The position numbers and the translations under genes are program-made. The notes beneath the pieces are model-generated. The model had not been told where the DNA came from. It saw only the letters and a program-made list of their open reading frames with translations, and did not search any database. 51,659 nt of DNA from Prevotella sp. UBA2809 (GTDB taxonomy: Bacteria; Bacteroidota; Bacteroidia; Bacteroidales; Bacteroidaceae): positions 1,399-53,057 of the forward strand of contig DEHD01000020.1 in assembly GCA_002351725.1 (NCBI GenBank), read 5' to 3'. Of the stretch, positions 14,595-23,588 are shown piece after piece; position 1 is the first letter of the stretch; each line of letters opens with the position of its first letter.

Positions 14595-14665
14595 ATACCA
14601 TGTCTTTGGTATGCCAAATGACATGCAGAGGGGATTGTGGGAACCGTCAAATCGCCGTACCTTTG
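14595..14665 (+). promoter_or_regulatory. Peptide-island promoter 1 with TACC inverted-repeat operator
   Basis: ATACC-N8-GGTAT at 14595-14612, 22 bp, GATTGTGGGA containing TTG at 14635-14637, 20-bp spacer, TACCTTTG at 14658-14665. The same layout and strongly conserved sequence occur in promoter 3 (33977-34047, minus), and the same spacing with a conserved -33 in promoter 2 (27029-27099, minus). It drives the M14-SusC-SusD-M20-Ntn operon. The rest of the 14519-14867 gap is the leader ORF. Confidence 0.75.
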
Positions 14666-14719
14666 CACCCAGAAATAATAATTAGTTGAAAGAGTTTATA
14701 AAGTAAGTATTTTAGAATT

Positions 14720-14935
14720 ATGAAAACAATGAATCAGATGCGAATGCGAATGCAAAACCGAATGCAGATGCGAATGCGTATGCAGGAGTCTTATTGCTGT
14801 ATGATGGCAATGACAATGAAGGAGGGTATATATATAATAGGTATTAACAAAGTAAAAAAGAAGAAATATGAAAAGATTAGCATTAGTAATAGTAGTATTA
14901 TTGAGTATCAACATCAGCAACATTTGGGCAACTGA
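14720..14935 (+). CDS. Met/Cys-rich leader ORF overlapping the M14 peptidase gene
   Basis: The ORF begins MKTMNQMRMRMQ, is rich in Met and Arg, then has YCCMMAMTM and KEGIYIIGIN. It stays open across the start of the peptidase gene for 68 bases in another frame. A homologous ORF with the same frame relation precedes the first gene of the second island operon (33753-33941, minus), and all insertions or deletions between the two copies are multiples of three. A role as a translated attenuator or coupling leader is inferred; the C-terminal part may only be a shadow of the downstream signal-peptide codons. Confidence 0.4.
   Translation: MKTMNQMRMRMQNRMQMRMRMQESYCCMMAMTMKEGIYIIGINKVKKKKYEKISISNSSIIEYQHQQHLGN
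14826..14850 (+). promoter_or_regulatory. AT-rich pre-start element, copy 4
   Basis: TATATATATAATAGGTATTAACAA lies 18 bp before the peptidase ATG and follows a GGAGG. It resembles the elements before 3485, 4980 and 6088. Confidence 0.45.
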
Positions 14936-17480
14936 TTATTACTTCGGGAATGACACCCAATTCGACAAGTCAATACCAACACCTGAAGAGTTCTTCGGTT
15001 TTCCTATTGGGTCAGAATTGGTTAGATATGATAGAGTTGTAGAGTATTTCCGTTTGCTTGACAAGTTGTCAAACCGTGCACAACTCAAGGTGATAGGCCA
15101 TTCTCATGAAAATCGCGAGTATGTTATACTCCACATTTCCACACCTGAAAACATCCAGAACTTAGAGAGTATTCGCCAGAACCACGTAAAACTGGTTGAT
15201 CCTAACTATGGCATACCTGCTTCATACGATGATCAGAAGGTAATCATCCAGTTAGGCTATAATGTACATGGTGGCGAATTGGCAGGAACCGATGCCTCAG
15301 TATTGGCAGCCTATTATTTTGTGGCTACCCAGAATGCAGATATCGTAAAAAGACTGGGCGATGCCGTGATCCTTATTGAACCGGCACTCAATCCCGATGG
15401 TCGTGAGCGAGCAGCACAGTATTTTAACGCATTTCACTCGATTCCACCAGTTAACGATGCTCTCGATATAGAACATACACAGAGTTTTACTCCATTGCGC
15501 GGCAACCATTTCTATGCCGACTTGAATCGCGACTGGTTTGCTTTGGTACATCCAGAAAGTCGCGCACGTGCAGCCTACTATCATCAGTGGTATCCTAATA
15601 TCTATGCCGATTACCACGAGATGGGACGTAACAGCAGTTACTATTTCGAACCATCGCCAGTACGCAGCACATGGAACTACACTATTCCTGAGAGTACATA
15701 TACAGAGTTGAATGTGATTCTGGCCGATTATTTCGGTTCGGCACTCGACAAGATAGGATCGCTCTATTTTACCAAGGAGAATTACGATAATATATCACCT
15801 ATCTATGGTTCAACCTATCCTGACTTCCAGGGTGGTGTTGGTACCACACTCGAGGTTGGTAGTTCGCAGGGAGTTCAGGTAGAGTCGGAGCTTGGAATTC
15901 ATCGCTTTTCAAAGAATATACGTGATAACCTTGTTACCAGTATTGGTGCACTGAAGGCTGGAACCGATAAGAAGAATGTTTTCTTGCGCCACCAGCAGGA
16001 GTTCTTCAAGAGTGCTGTAGCCAAAGGAGGAAAGGGTTACATAGTATTTGGCGACCAGGAGAATAAGGGCGCTACCAATCTGTTCCTCGACAATCTGCTG
16101 CGCCACAAGATCGAGGTACATAAGTTGACCAAGGACTTTGCTCAGGGCGGTAAGCAGTTTAAGGCAGGTTCTGCCTATGCCATTCCTCTGGGGCAGGCTC
16201 AGTACCGTTTGGTTAACGCAGCTTTCGAGGAGCACACTGAGTTTGTGGATAGTATCTTTATGGATATTACAGCGTGGAGCACAGCCCACGGCTATGGTTT
16301 CCCGTTTGCTCGAGTAGCTGGTGGCATCGGTGTTGGCGATGTTGTGAACGAGGTTCCTGCAGCTTCAACAAGCAAATTCCAGAATTCACAGTTTGCCTAT
16401 GTCATCGATTATGCTGATTTCTATGCACCACGCGTACTGTATCAGTTGCTCGATAAGGGCGTTTACGTAAAAGCAGCCTATAAAACCTTTACCGCACAGA
16501 CTGTTGAGGCTGGCAAGCAGAACTTTGCTATAGGTAGTCTGGTTGTTCCCTTGGTATACCAAACCATTTCGGCCGATAGTGTATATAATGTAATTAAGAA
16601 TGCTGTAGCCGAGACCAACGTACAGGTATATAGTGTTTCTACAAGTGCCAGCAGCGAGGGTATAGACCTTGGTAGCGACAATATTATTGAGGTAAAGAAA
16701 CCTGTTGTAGCTACATTTGTTAGCACAGGTGGCGGATATAGCGGCATTAACTGGACTGCCATTGGCGAGACCTGGCATCTGTTGGGCAACCATCACCACA
16801 TTCCGTTGACAAAGATCTCTGTAGATTATGCCGATCGTACACCCCTTGATCGTTACACTGCCATCATCCTTGTGGATGGTTCGTACCAGAATTTCTCACA
16901 GCGTTTTGTAGAACGACTTAAGAACTGGGTTGCCAATGGTGGTGTGCTTATTACTTCGCAGCGTGCTTCACAGTGGGCTATCAAGAATGGTATTGCTACC
17001 CATTTTGCTACATCCGAAGGAAAACCTGTTGAGGATAAGAAAGGTGAAAAGGCAGAGAAACAGAACTTCAAGCGACTGGACTATGTATCACAGCGCGAAC
17101 AGAATGGGCCAAGTCGTATAGGCGGTGTTCTCTATGAGGCCGATCTCGATATAACTAATCCACTAGCCTTTGGTATCCATAGCCGTCAGCTCTACACCAT
17201 GAAGTCGGGCAATTATATTCTGCCACGTCCTCAGAGCCCTTACGGATCATTGCTCCAACTTAAGGGCGACAAGCAGCTGGGTGGATACCTTACAAAGCAG
17301 AACCAGAAGTTGTTGAAGGATGCTACAGTGATTGCATTCGACAATGTAGGTGCCGGTACAGTAGTTCTGTTCAGCGAGTCGCCCACCTATCGTGGCTATT
17401 GGCTCAGCACCAGCCGTATACTAACAAATGCCCTGTTCTTTGGCAACAATGTGTCGGGTGCTTCACGTTATCGTCCATAA
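14868..17480 (+). CDS. M14-family zinc carboxypeptidase-like exported protein
   Basis: 870 residues with a signal peptide of about 21 residues. The M14 zinc site is visible: H134-x-x-E137 in NVHGGELAG and a third histidine at about 250 in ADYHEMGRN. LNPDGRE (174-180) and ADLNRDWF (218-224) are the substrate-binding loop motifs of this family. A conserved TTLEVGSSQG segment near 325 may supply the catalytic glutamate. The long C-terminal half (beyond about 400) contains a glutamine-amidotransferase-like segment (TAIILVDGSYQNF ... WVANGGVLITSQ). It probably trims peptides in the periplasm before or after SusCD uptake. It is the first structural gene of the operon. Confidence 0.82.
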   Translation: MKRLALVIVVLLSINISNIWATDYYFGNDTQFDKSIPTPEEFFGFPIGSELVRYDRVVEYFRLLDKLSNRAQLKVIGHSHENREYVILHISTPENIQNLESIRQNHVKLVDPNYGIPASYDDQKVIIQLGYNVHGGELAGTDASVLAAYYFVATQNADIVKRLGDAVILIEPALNPDGRERAAQYFNAFHSIPPVNDALDIEHTQSFTPLRGNHFYADLNRDWFALVHPESRARAAYYHQWYPNIYADYHEMGRNSSYYFEPSPVRSTWNYTIPESTYTELNVILADYFGSALDKIGSLYFTKENYDNISPIYGSTYPDFQGGVGTTLEVGSSQGVQVESELGIHRFSKNIRDNLVTSIGALKAGTDKKNVFLRHQQEFFKSAVAKGGKGYIVFGDQENKGATNLFLDNLLRHKIEVHKLTKDFAQGGKQFKAGSAYAIPLGQAQYRLVNAAFEEHTEFVDSIFMDITAWSTAHGYGFPFARVAGGIGVGDVVNEVPAASTSKFQNSQFAYVIDYADFYAPRVLYQLLDKGVYVKAAYKTFTAQTVEAGKQNFAIGSLVVPLVYQTISADSVYNVIKNAVAETNVQVYSVSTSASSEGIDLGSDNIIEVKKPVVATFVSTGGGYSGINWTAIGETWHLLGNHHHIPLTKISVDYADRTPLDRYTAIILVDGSYQNFSQRFVERLKNWVANGGVLITSQRASQWAIKNGIATHFATSEGKPVEDKKGEKAEKQNFKRLDYVSQREQNGPSRIGGVLYEADLDITNPLAFGIHSRQLYTMKSGNYILPRPQSPYGSLLQLKGDKQLGGYLTKQNQKLLKDATVIAFDNVGAGTVVLFSESPTYRGYWLSTSRILTNALFFGNNVSGASRYRP

Positions 17481-17508
17481 TTTGAATTTTTAAAGAATTG
17501 ATTCTTGT

Positions 17509-20500
17509 ATGAAAAGACTTGTTTTATATATACTATGTTTGATCGCAACCGTTAGCGCTGCAGCGCAGGACGTGCTCCAGGGAAGGGTAATTGATGCCCG
17601 TACCCAGGAGCCGGTCATTGGTGCCGCCATACAGATTCGTGGCACACATAACAATACTGTGAGTGATATTGATGGTAACTTTTCGCTCAAGATTACAGGC
17701 GAAGAGCCTTATACACTTGATGTGACGTTTGTGGGTTACCTGGCACAGGAGATTGAAGTCTACGATACGAGTGAGCCTGTAGAGATTCTGCTCCGCGAAA
17801 ATACCCGCTTGCTCAACGAGGTGGTTGTGGTTGGTTACGGTACAGCAAAGTTGCGCGACCTTACAGCATCAATCACCTCTATCAATAAGGAGTCTCTTAA
17901 GGGTGTTACGGGTAATAGTATCGATAATATCCTGGAAGGTCATGCAGCAGGTGTCATGGTGTCTACCTCTGGTTCGCAGGTGGGCTCGGCTCCTGTAATC
18001 AATATCCGTGGTTTGGCCTCAATTACATCAAGCGTAACCCCGCTTTATGTTGTTGATGGTGTACCGGTCAACTCCAGCAACATTGCTTCAAGTACCGACT
18101 ATAACCCAATTGCAGACATTAACCCTGCCGATATCAAGTCTATCGACATTCTGAAGGATGCAGCTGCCAGTGCTATGTATGGTTCGCGTGCAGCAGCCGG
18201 TGTTGTGCTTATCACTACAAATTCGGGTTCGGCTGGTAAAACCAAGCTTACTTACGACTACAACTTAGGCTTTAATAGTGCCACTAAGTTGTTTACCCCG
18301 ATGAATGCCGAGCAGTACACCGATATAAAGAACCGTGGTTGGTTGAATAATGGTGGTGACTCCAATAATCTGCCCTATGCCACTATGACTGATAAGAATG
18401 GTAACATAGTAAGCACAAATTGGGTTGACCTCATCTTCCGTACAGGTCTGTCGCAGAACCACAATCTGAATCTGCAGGGTGGTAACGATAAGGCTACCTA
18501 CTATCTCTCGGGTAGCTATACTACTCAGGAGGGTATTACCGTCGATGCCAAGTACGATCGCTTCTCGTTCAAGGGTAATGGTACCTATAAACTGAATAAG
18601 TTTGTTAAGATAGGATTTAATACAGGCTATACCTATAGCAAAATTCATACTGCCGACGCCTCTCGTGGTGGTTCGCTAAGTGCGATGGGTGGTCTTACAC
18701 GTCTGGCATATGTTGATCTGCCTAACGTGCCTGCATACAATGAAGATGGTACTTTCTATGCTTCTACACTGGCCCCACGTAACCTTGGTAAAGGTAACAA
18801 TGCTATCGAGGTGTTCTACTACAATGCTATGGGACTTATTGATGGTGGACAGTATGGTGAGTCGCGTACCAACCGCATTCTTGCAAATGGATATGCTGAG
18901 ATTACTCCTATAAAGGGCCTTACCTTGAAGACACTCTATGGTATTGACTGGACATTGATTCAGAATGAGAGCTTCAGTACTCCTCTTCATGGTGGTGGCT
19001 ATCCCGATGGTAGCAGCCGTACAGGTACTTCAAACCTTAGAACTTGGACTTGGACAAACACGGCCAACTACCAGTTTGATATCAAGAAGCACCATTTCGA
19101 TATACTCTTTGGTGTAGAGGCTTCTGCAAGCAATCAGCATGTAGTATCGCGTACAGGAACCACACTTAGTAACCCTGACCAGATGTACGTTGAGGCTTCG
19201 TACCTTACCTATGGTGGTTCGGGCAGCATTCAGGAGAGTAGTCTGTTCAGTTATATCAGCCGTTTTACTTACGATTGGAAAAGCCGTTATTACCTGACAG
19301 CCAACTGGCGTCGCGACGGTCTCTCAAAGCTAGGTCGTAAGTGGGGTAATTTCTATGGTATTAGTGGTGCATGGCGTATCTCTGACGAGCCATTCTTCCG
19401 CGATCTTCGCCGTACAATCGATGACTTGAAAATTAAGGTGAGCTATGGTGTTGTGGGTAATGCTAATGTAGGATGGTATGCTTCAAAGAGCGTTTATTCT
19501 TCGTCAACATATAATGGCAATGTGGCCTATGTGTCATCTGGTATCAATGATCCTAACTTAGGTTGGGAGCAGACAGGTACTGCAGATGTCGGTTTCAGTG
19601 CATCACTGCTTAAAGGTCGATTCAATATCGATGTTGATTACTTCTACTCTCGATCTAAGGATCTGATTCTTGATGCCTCGCAGGCCTACTCAACAGGAAT
19701 TGTTGGTGCATCGGTTTCTACCAATCTCGGTAAAACCCTTAACAAGGGTCTTGAGATTACCGTAAGCGGCGATCTTATCCGCAAGAAGAATTTTACATGG
19801 AGCAGCAGCTTCAACATATCATTCGTCAAGAACGAGGTTGTAGAACTGGCCGACGATATACTCTACTCAAGCTCTACAGGTGCTAATATCACCACAGTTG
19901 GATACTCGCTTGCTCAGCTCTATACCTATCCTACCGATGGTATTGATCCACAGACGGGTCGTCGTGTAGTTCTGATTAAGAAAGCCGATGGTTCATACGA
20001 TCGTAACCTGCTTATCTACAAGTATGGTAAAGGCGGAGCCCAGCTTTATGAGCTCGATGGCGAGACCCTTTCAAAGTACACACTGAGCGACTGGAAGCCA
20101 GAAATCTCGGGTAATACCAAACCAACCTACTATGGTGGATGGAGTAACACATTCCGTTATAAGAACTGGGATGCTAAGGTTAACTTCCACTTCTCTGGTG
20201 GTAACAAGATTCTTAACGCCATGCGTGCCACCCTGTCTGATGGACGTATGTGGAGTGGCACCAAGGAGTACTACGATAATATCTGGCAAAAACCCGGCGA
20301 CCATGCAAAATATGCCAAGGCATCATACAACGACAACTATTCGAATGGTACAGCCAACCTGATTAGCGACCTTATTGAGGATGGAGATTTCCTGCGCTTG
20401 CAGAGCCTCTCAATCGGCTATCAGTTCAATACTAAGAAGTGGTCACAGGATCTGGGCATCTCGTCTGTTCGTCTGTATGCTCAAGCTCAGAATCTCTTCT

Positions 20501-20634
20501 GCCTTACCAGCTACACAGGATTCGACCCAGAGATTAATTCGTATTATAGCAGCGCCAACCTCCGTTCTGGTATCGACCTGAACACTACGCCACTAACGCG
20601 TACCATCACTTTCGGTGCCAACATTTCATTCTAA
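17509..20634 (+). CDS. SusC/RagA-type TonB-dependent outer-membrane transporter
   Basis: 1041 residues. A signal peptide ending SAAAQ is followed by a CarboxypepD_reg-like Ig domain (VLQGRVIDARTQEPVIGAAI, about 23-100). Next is the plug: NEVVVVGYGTAKLRDLTASI, ILEGHAAGVMVSTSG, INIRGLASI, PLYVVDGVPVNSS, IDILKDAAASAMYGSRAAAG. A beta-barrel region runs to the final strand ending FGANISF. With the SusD lipoprotein 21 bp downstream it forms a pedal-bin importer. Flanking peptidases rather than glycosidases point to oligopeptides as cargo, as in RagAB; this is inference. Confidence 0.93.
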   Translation: MKRLVLYILCLIATVSAAAQDVLQGRVIDARTQEPVIGAAIQIRGTHNNTVSDIDGNFSLKITGEEPYTLDVTFVGYLAQEIEVYDTSEPVEILLRENTRLLNEVVVVGYGTAKLRDLTASITSINKESLKGVTGNSIDNILEGHAAGVMVSTSGSQVGSAPVINIRGLASITSSVTPLYVVDGVPVNSSNIASSTDYNPIADINPADIKSIDILKDAAASAMYGSRAAAGVVLITTNSGSAGKTKLTYDYNLGFNSATKLFTPMNAEQYTDIKNRGWLNNGGDSNNLPYATMTDKNGNIVSTNWVDLIFRTGLSQNHNLNLQGGNDKATYYLSGSYTTQEGITVDAKYDRFSFKGNGTYKLNKFVKIGFNTGYTYSKIHTADASRGGSLSAMGGLTRLAYVDLPNVPAYNEDGTFYASTLAPRNLGKGNNAIEVFYYNAMGLIDGGQYGESRTNRILANGYAEITPIKGLTLKTLYGIDWTLIQNESFSTPLHGGGYPDGSSRTGTSNLRTWTWTNTANYQFDIKKHHFDILFGVEASASNQHVVSRTGTTLSNPDQMYVEASYLTYGGSGSIQESSLFSYISRFTYDWKSRYYLTANWRRDGLSKLGRKWGNFYGISGAWRISDEPFFRDLRRTIDDLKIKVSYGVVGNANVGWYASKSVYSSSTYNGNVAYVSSGINDPNLGWEQTGTADVGFSASLLKGRFNIDVDYFYSRSKDLILDASQAYSTGIVGASVSTNLGKTLNKGLEITVSGDLIRKKNFTWSSSFNISFVKNEVVELADDILYSSSTGANITTVGYSLAQLYTYPTDGIDPQTGRRVVLIKKADGSYDRNLLIYKYGKGGAQLYELDGETLSKYTLSDWKPEISGNTKPTYYGGWSNTFRYKNWDAKVNFHFSGGNKILNAMRATLSDGRMWSGTKEYYDNIWQKPGDHAKYAKASYNDNYSNGTANLISDLIEDGDFLRLQSLSIGYQFNTKKWSQDLGISSVRLYAQAQNLFCLTSYTGFDPEINSYYSSANLRSGIDLNTTPLTRTITFGANISF

Positions 20635-20655
20635 ATCATAAATATCGATGTAATT

Positions 20656-22092
20656 ATGAAAAAGATATCTCATTTACCCATAAAGATAGCTCTTTTGTCG
20701 GCTCTTACGCTGACATCGTGTGGCGAGGACTTCCTGGATAAGAATCCAAAGCTAAGTGTGACCGAGGCTGATATCTATGCCTCCGAAAGTCTTATCGATG
20801 CCACATTAGCAGGTGTATATAGCCGTTTTAAGAGTAGCAGTTTTGCTGGTGGTAATATTGCCATCATCAACGATAATCGTGGCGATGACTATGTAAATAC
20901 AGGCAATAATACATATGCACATTCCGATACCTACAATATGACTGTTGGTCAGAACAGTATTATGAATCCTGGGTTCTTCCAGGCTGGTTATCTGGCCATA
21001 AATGCTGCCAATACCCTGAAGGAAAACCTCGAAAAGCGCGATAACCTGCCCATAAGCGAGGCTAAGCGTCAGCAGTATATCGCCAGCTGTCTGTTTATCC
21101 GCGACATCAGTTGGTACTATCTGTCGCAGGTTTATTCGCAACCTTATGCCTACGATCCTAACTCAAAGGCAATCCCCGTGCATACCGAGGCTGTGATAGG
21201 CCCGGGAGCAAATGATACACGCCTGTGGACCATCTCAGAAATATACGATCAGATTATCGCCGACCTTAGCAGCAACGTTATTGCTGCATTACCTGCCGGA
21301 GGTGTGTCGGGTTTTGACCCCACCATTCCTACACAACCTGCTGCCCACATGCTATTGCAGCGTATATTTATGGCTAAGCAGCAGTGGCAGAAAGCTATCG
21401 ACGAGGGTGAACAGGTAACAGGTTTCACACTAAGCGGTAGTGTTCGCGAGATGTTTGATGCTCCTTATCATACAGCCGAGAATATCTACTCGCTGCCATT
21501 CACAAACACAGAACGTGGCGGAGGCAATCCAGCCAGCTACATTTCGAGCGCTGTAGGATATATAGATACTCTTAACGTACGTACAGGTATTGTAACCATT
21601 CCTGCCTACCATTTGGCTACCGATAGTCGCACATCGTTCATTAAGGTCGATCCTGCCACAGGTCGTGAGACATGGTATGAGAAATACGACGAGTACAATA
21701 CGCCTTTGGAGTGGATTCACATATTCCGTTATGCCGAAACCCTGCTCAACCTTTCAGAGAGCTATTACAATCTGGGAAATTACGCCAAGGCTGCCCAGTT
21801 GCTCCATCAGGTGCGTAGCCGCTCTATCCCCACAGGTGATATTATCGATGTAACTGCGCTTACTGGCGATGAGCTTCGTGATGCCATATACAACGAGCGT
21901 CGTGCTGAGTTTATAGGCGAGGGAATACGTGGTCTCGACATCAGCCGTCGTGCCGAGAACTATATTCATCCGGCAGCCACACGTACCAATGGCAAATGGG
22001 ACACTGTGGTAGTGGCAACCCCAAGCGATCGCACAACCTACTGCTGGGCGCTGCCATCGTACGAGGTGTTGGTTAATAAGAGTGCAAACTAA
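20656..22092 (+). CDS. SusD/RagB-family outer-membrane lipoprotein
   Basis: 478 residues with lipobox LTSC (Cys22) and the SusD start pattern CGEDFLDKNP. TPR-type helices are seen (SESYYNLGNYAKAAQLLHQVRSRS) and a typical C-terminal region, DAIYNERRAEFIGEGIRGLDISR. It closes the SusC barrel from outside and binds the ligand. It overlaps functionally with the preceding SusC and is followed 24 bp later by the M20 hydrolase gene. Confidence 0.93.
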   Translation: MKKISHLPIKIALLSALTLTSCGEDFLDKNPKLSVTEADIYASESLIDATLAGVYSRFKSSSFAGGNIAIINDNRGDDYVNTGNNTYAHSDTYNMTVGQNSIMNPGFFQAGYLAINAANTLKENLEKRDNLPISEAKRQQYIASCLFIRDISWYYLSQVYSQPYAYDPNSKAIPVHTEAVIGPGANDTRLWTISEIYDQIIADLSSNVIAALPAGGVSGFDPTIPTQPAAHMLLQRIFMAKQQWQKAIDEGEQVTGFTLSGSVREMFDAPYHTAENIYSLPFTNTERGGGNPASYISSAVGYIDTLNVRTGIVTIPAYHLATDSRTSFIKVDPATGRETWYEKYDEYNTPLEWIHIFRYAETLLNLSESYYNLGNYAKAAQLLHQVRSRSIPTGDIIDVTALTGDELRDAIYNERRAEFIGEGIRGLDISRRAENYIHPAATRTNGKWDTVVVATPSDRTTYCWALPSYEVLVNKSAN

Positions 22093-22116
22093 TAATAAAT
22101 TAAAGTGTAGAAAAAG

Positions 22117-23583
22117 ATGAGAAAGATTGTAGGATTATTACTGTTGGCCGGACTGGTAGTCGGCGGCAGTGCAGAAGCAAAGAAGAATGAGAAGAATAGT
22201 TCGAAGGCAAAAGTTGCCATTGATTATCTAAATAGCAATTTCAATACCTATGACAAGTTACATAAAACCATTTGGGCTAATCCGGAATTGGGATTTCTCG
22301 AAACAAACAGTAGCGGGTTGTTGAAACAGCATCTACGTGAGAACGGTTTTATTATCGAAGAGGGTGTGGCTGGAATGCCAACTGCTTTTGTGGCTACCTA
22401 TGGTAGCGGTCAACCTGTTATTGGTTTCTTGGCTGAGTTTGATGCATTGCCTGGACTGTCGCAGGATACTGTTCCTTATCGCAAACCTATCAAGGAGAAT
22501 GCTCCTGGTCAGGGGTGTGGTCACAATACCTTTGGTGTTGCGTCTTCTGCAGCAGCAGTATCTCTTAGCAAGTGGCTTGCAGCCAACAAACAGAGTGGAA
22601 CTATAAAGGTTTATGGATCTCCTGCCGAAGAAGGAGGTGCTGGTAAAGTATATCTCGTTCGCGAGGGCTTATTCAAAGGGGTAGATGTAGTACTCGATTG
22701 GCATCCCTCAAGTGTTAATGCCGTTTCAACCAATGGCGGTACGGCCATGGTGATGGTAGACTATAAATTCTATGGTAAACCAGCACATGCTGCGGGTAAC
22801 CCTTGGAAGGGCCGCTCAGCTCTCGATGCTGTAGAGTCATTCGACTATATGGTCAATTTGCTGCGCGAACATGTGCCCACATCATCACGAATCCACTACG
22901 TGATTCCCGACGGAGGTTTTGCTCCCAATGTTGTACCAGAATACGCCCGTGTATCATATTATATCCGCAGCCCAAAGCGCGAAATTCTTAACACACTTAC
23001 CGAGTGGATCGATTCTGCTGCTGTAGGTGCGGCTAAGGGTACTCAGACACGTGTGGAGAAGGAAATAGTAGCAGGAACTTATGAGCGATTGCACAACAAA
23101 ACTCTTTCAAAGGTTATCCAGAAGAACCTGGAATCGGTAGGCGGAGTTATCTACGATGCTCGCGAGCGCAAGTTTGCTCTGGAATTAATCCGTGCCACAG
23201 GTAATCCTGACTCGATTATTAACCAAGCTGCCAAGGTTCAACCATTGGCCGCATTCCCCAAAGAGGGTAGTGGTGGCAGTAGTGATGTAGGCGATGTGTC
23301 GTGGGTTGTACCCTTGGCCAGCTTTGGTGCGGCAACCTTCGTTCCTGGCAGCCCAGGTCATAGTTGGCAGAATGTGGCTGCCGATGGCACAACCATAGGC
23401 ACCAAGGGCCTTTTAAACGCAAGCCGTGTGTTTGCTCTCACCGCTGTCGACCTGTTTACCGATGCCAAACTGCTTCAAGCCGTTAAGGATGAGTTTAAAC
23501 AGACTGTTGGCTCCGACTTCAAGTACGTTCCCCTACTTGGCGACCGCAAGCCAGCCCTCGACTATCGCGTAACAAACAAGTAG
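22117..23583 (+). CDS. M20-family amidohydrolase, AbgB-like, exported
   Basis: 488 residues with a signal peptide (about 20 residues). Metal-ligand motifs are in order: AEFDALPG, GCGHNTFG, SPAEEGGAGK, DWHPSS, HAAGNPWKGRSA and, near the C-terminus, SSDVGDVSWV and PGHSW. This is the pattern of the amidohydrolase/aminobenzoyl-glutamate hydrolase subgroup of M20. It hydrolyses an amide bond of a small N-acyl amino acid or dipeptide; the exact substrate cannot be read from sequence. As an exported enzyme in this operon it likely finishes extracytoplasmic peptide breakdown. Confidence 0.85.
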   Translation: MRKIVGLLLLAGLVVGGSAEAKKNEKNSSKAKVAIDYLNSNFNTYDKLHKTIWANPELGFLETNSSGLLKQHLRENGFIIEEGVAGMPTAFVATYGSGQPVIGFLAEFDALPGLSQDTVPYRKPIKENAPGQGCGHNTFGVASSAAAVSLSKWLAANKQSGTIKVYGSPAEEGGAGKVYLVREGLFKGVDVVLDWHPSSVNAVSTNGGTAMVMVDYKFYGKPAHAAGNPWKGRSALDAVESFDYMVNLLREHVPTSSRIHYVIPDGGFAPNVVPEYARVSYYIRSPKREILNTLTEWIDSAAVGAAKGTQTRVEKEIVAGTYERLHNKTLSKVIQKNLESVGGVIYDARERKFALELIRATGNPDSIINQAAKVQPLAAFPKEGSGGSSDVGDVSWVVPLASFGAATFVPGSPGHSWQNVAADGTTIGTKGLLNASRVFALTAVDLFTDAKLLQAVKDEFKQTVGSDFKYVPLLGDRKPALDYRVTNK

Positions 23584-23588
23584 AAAAC

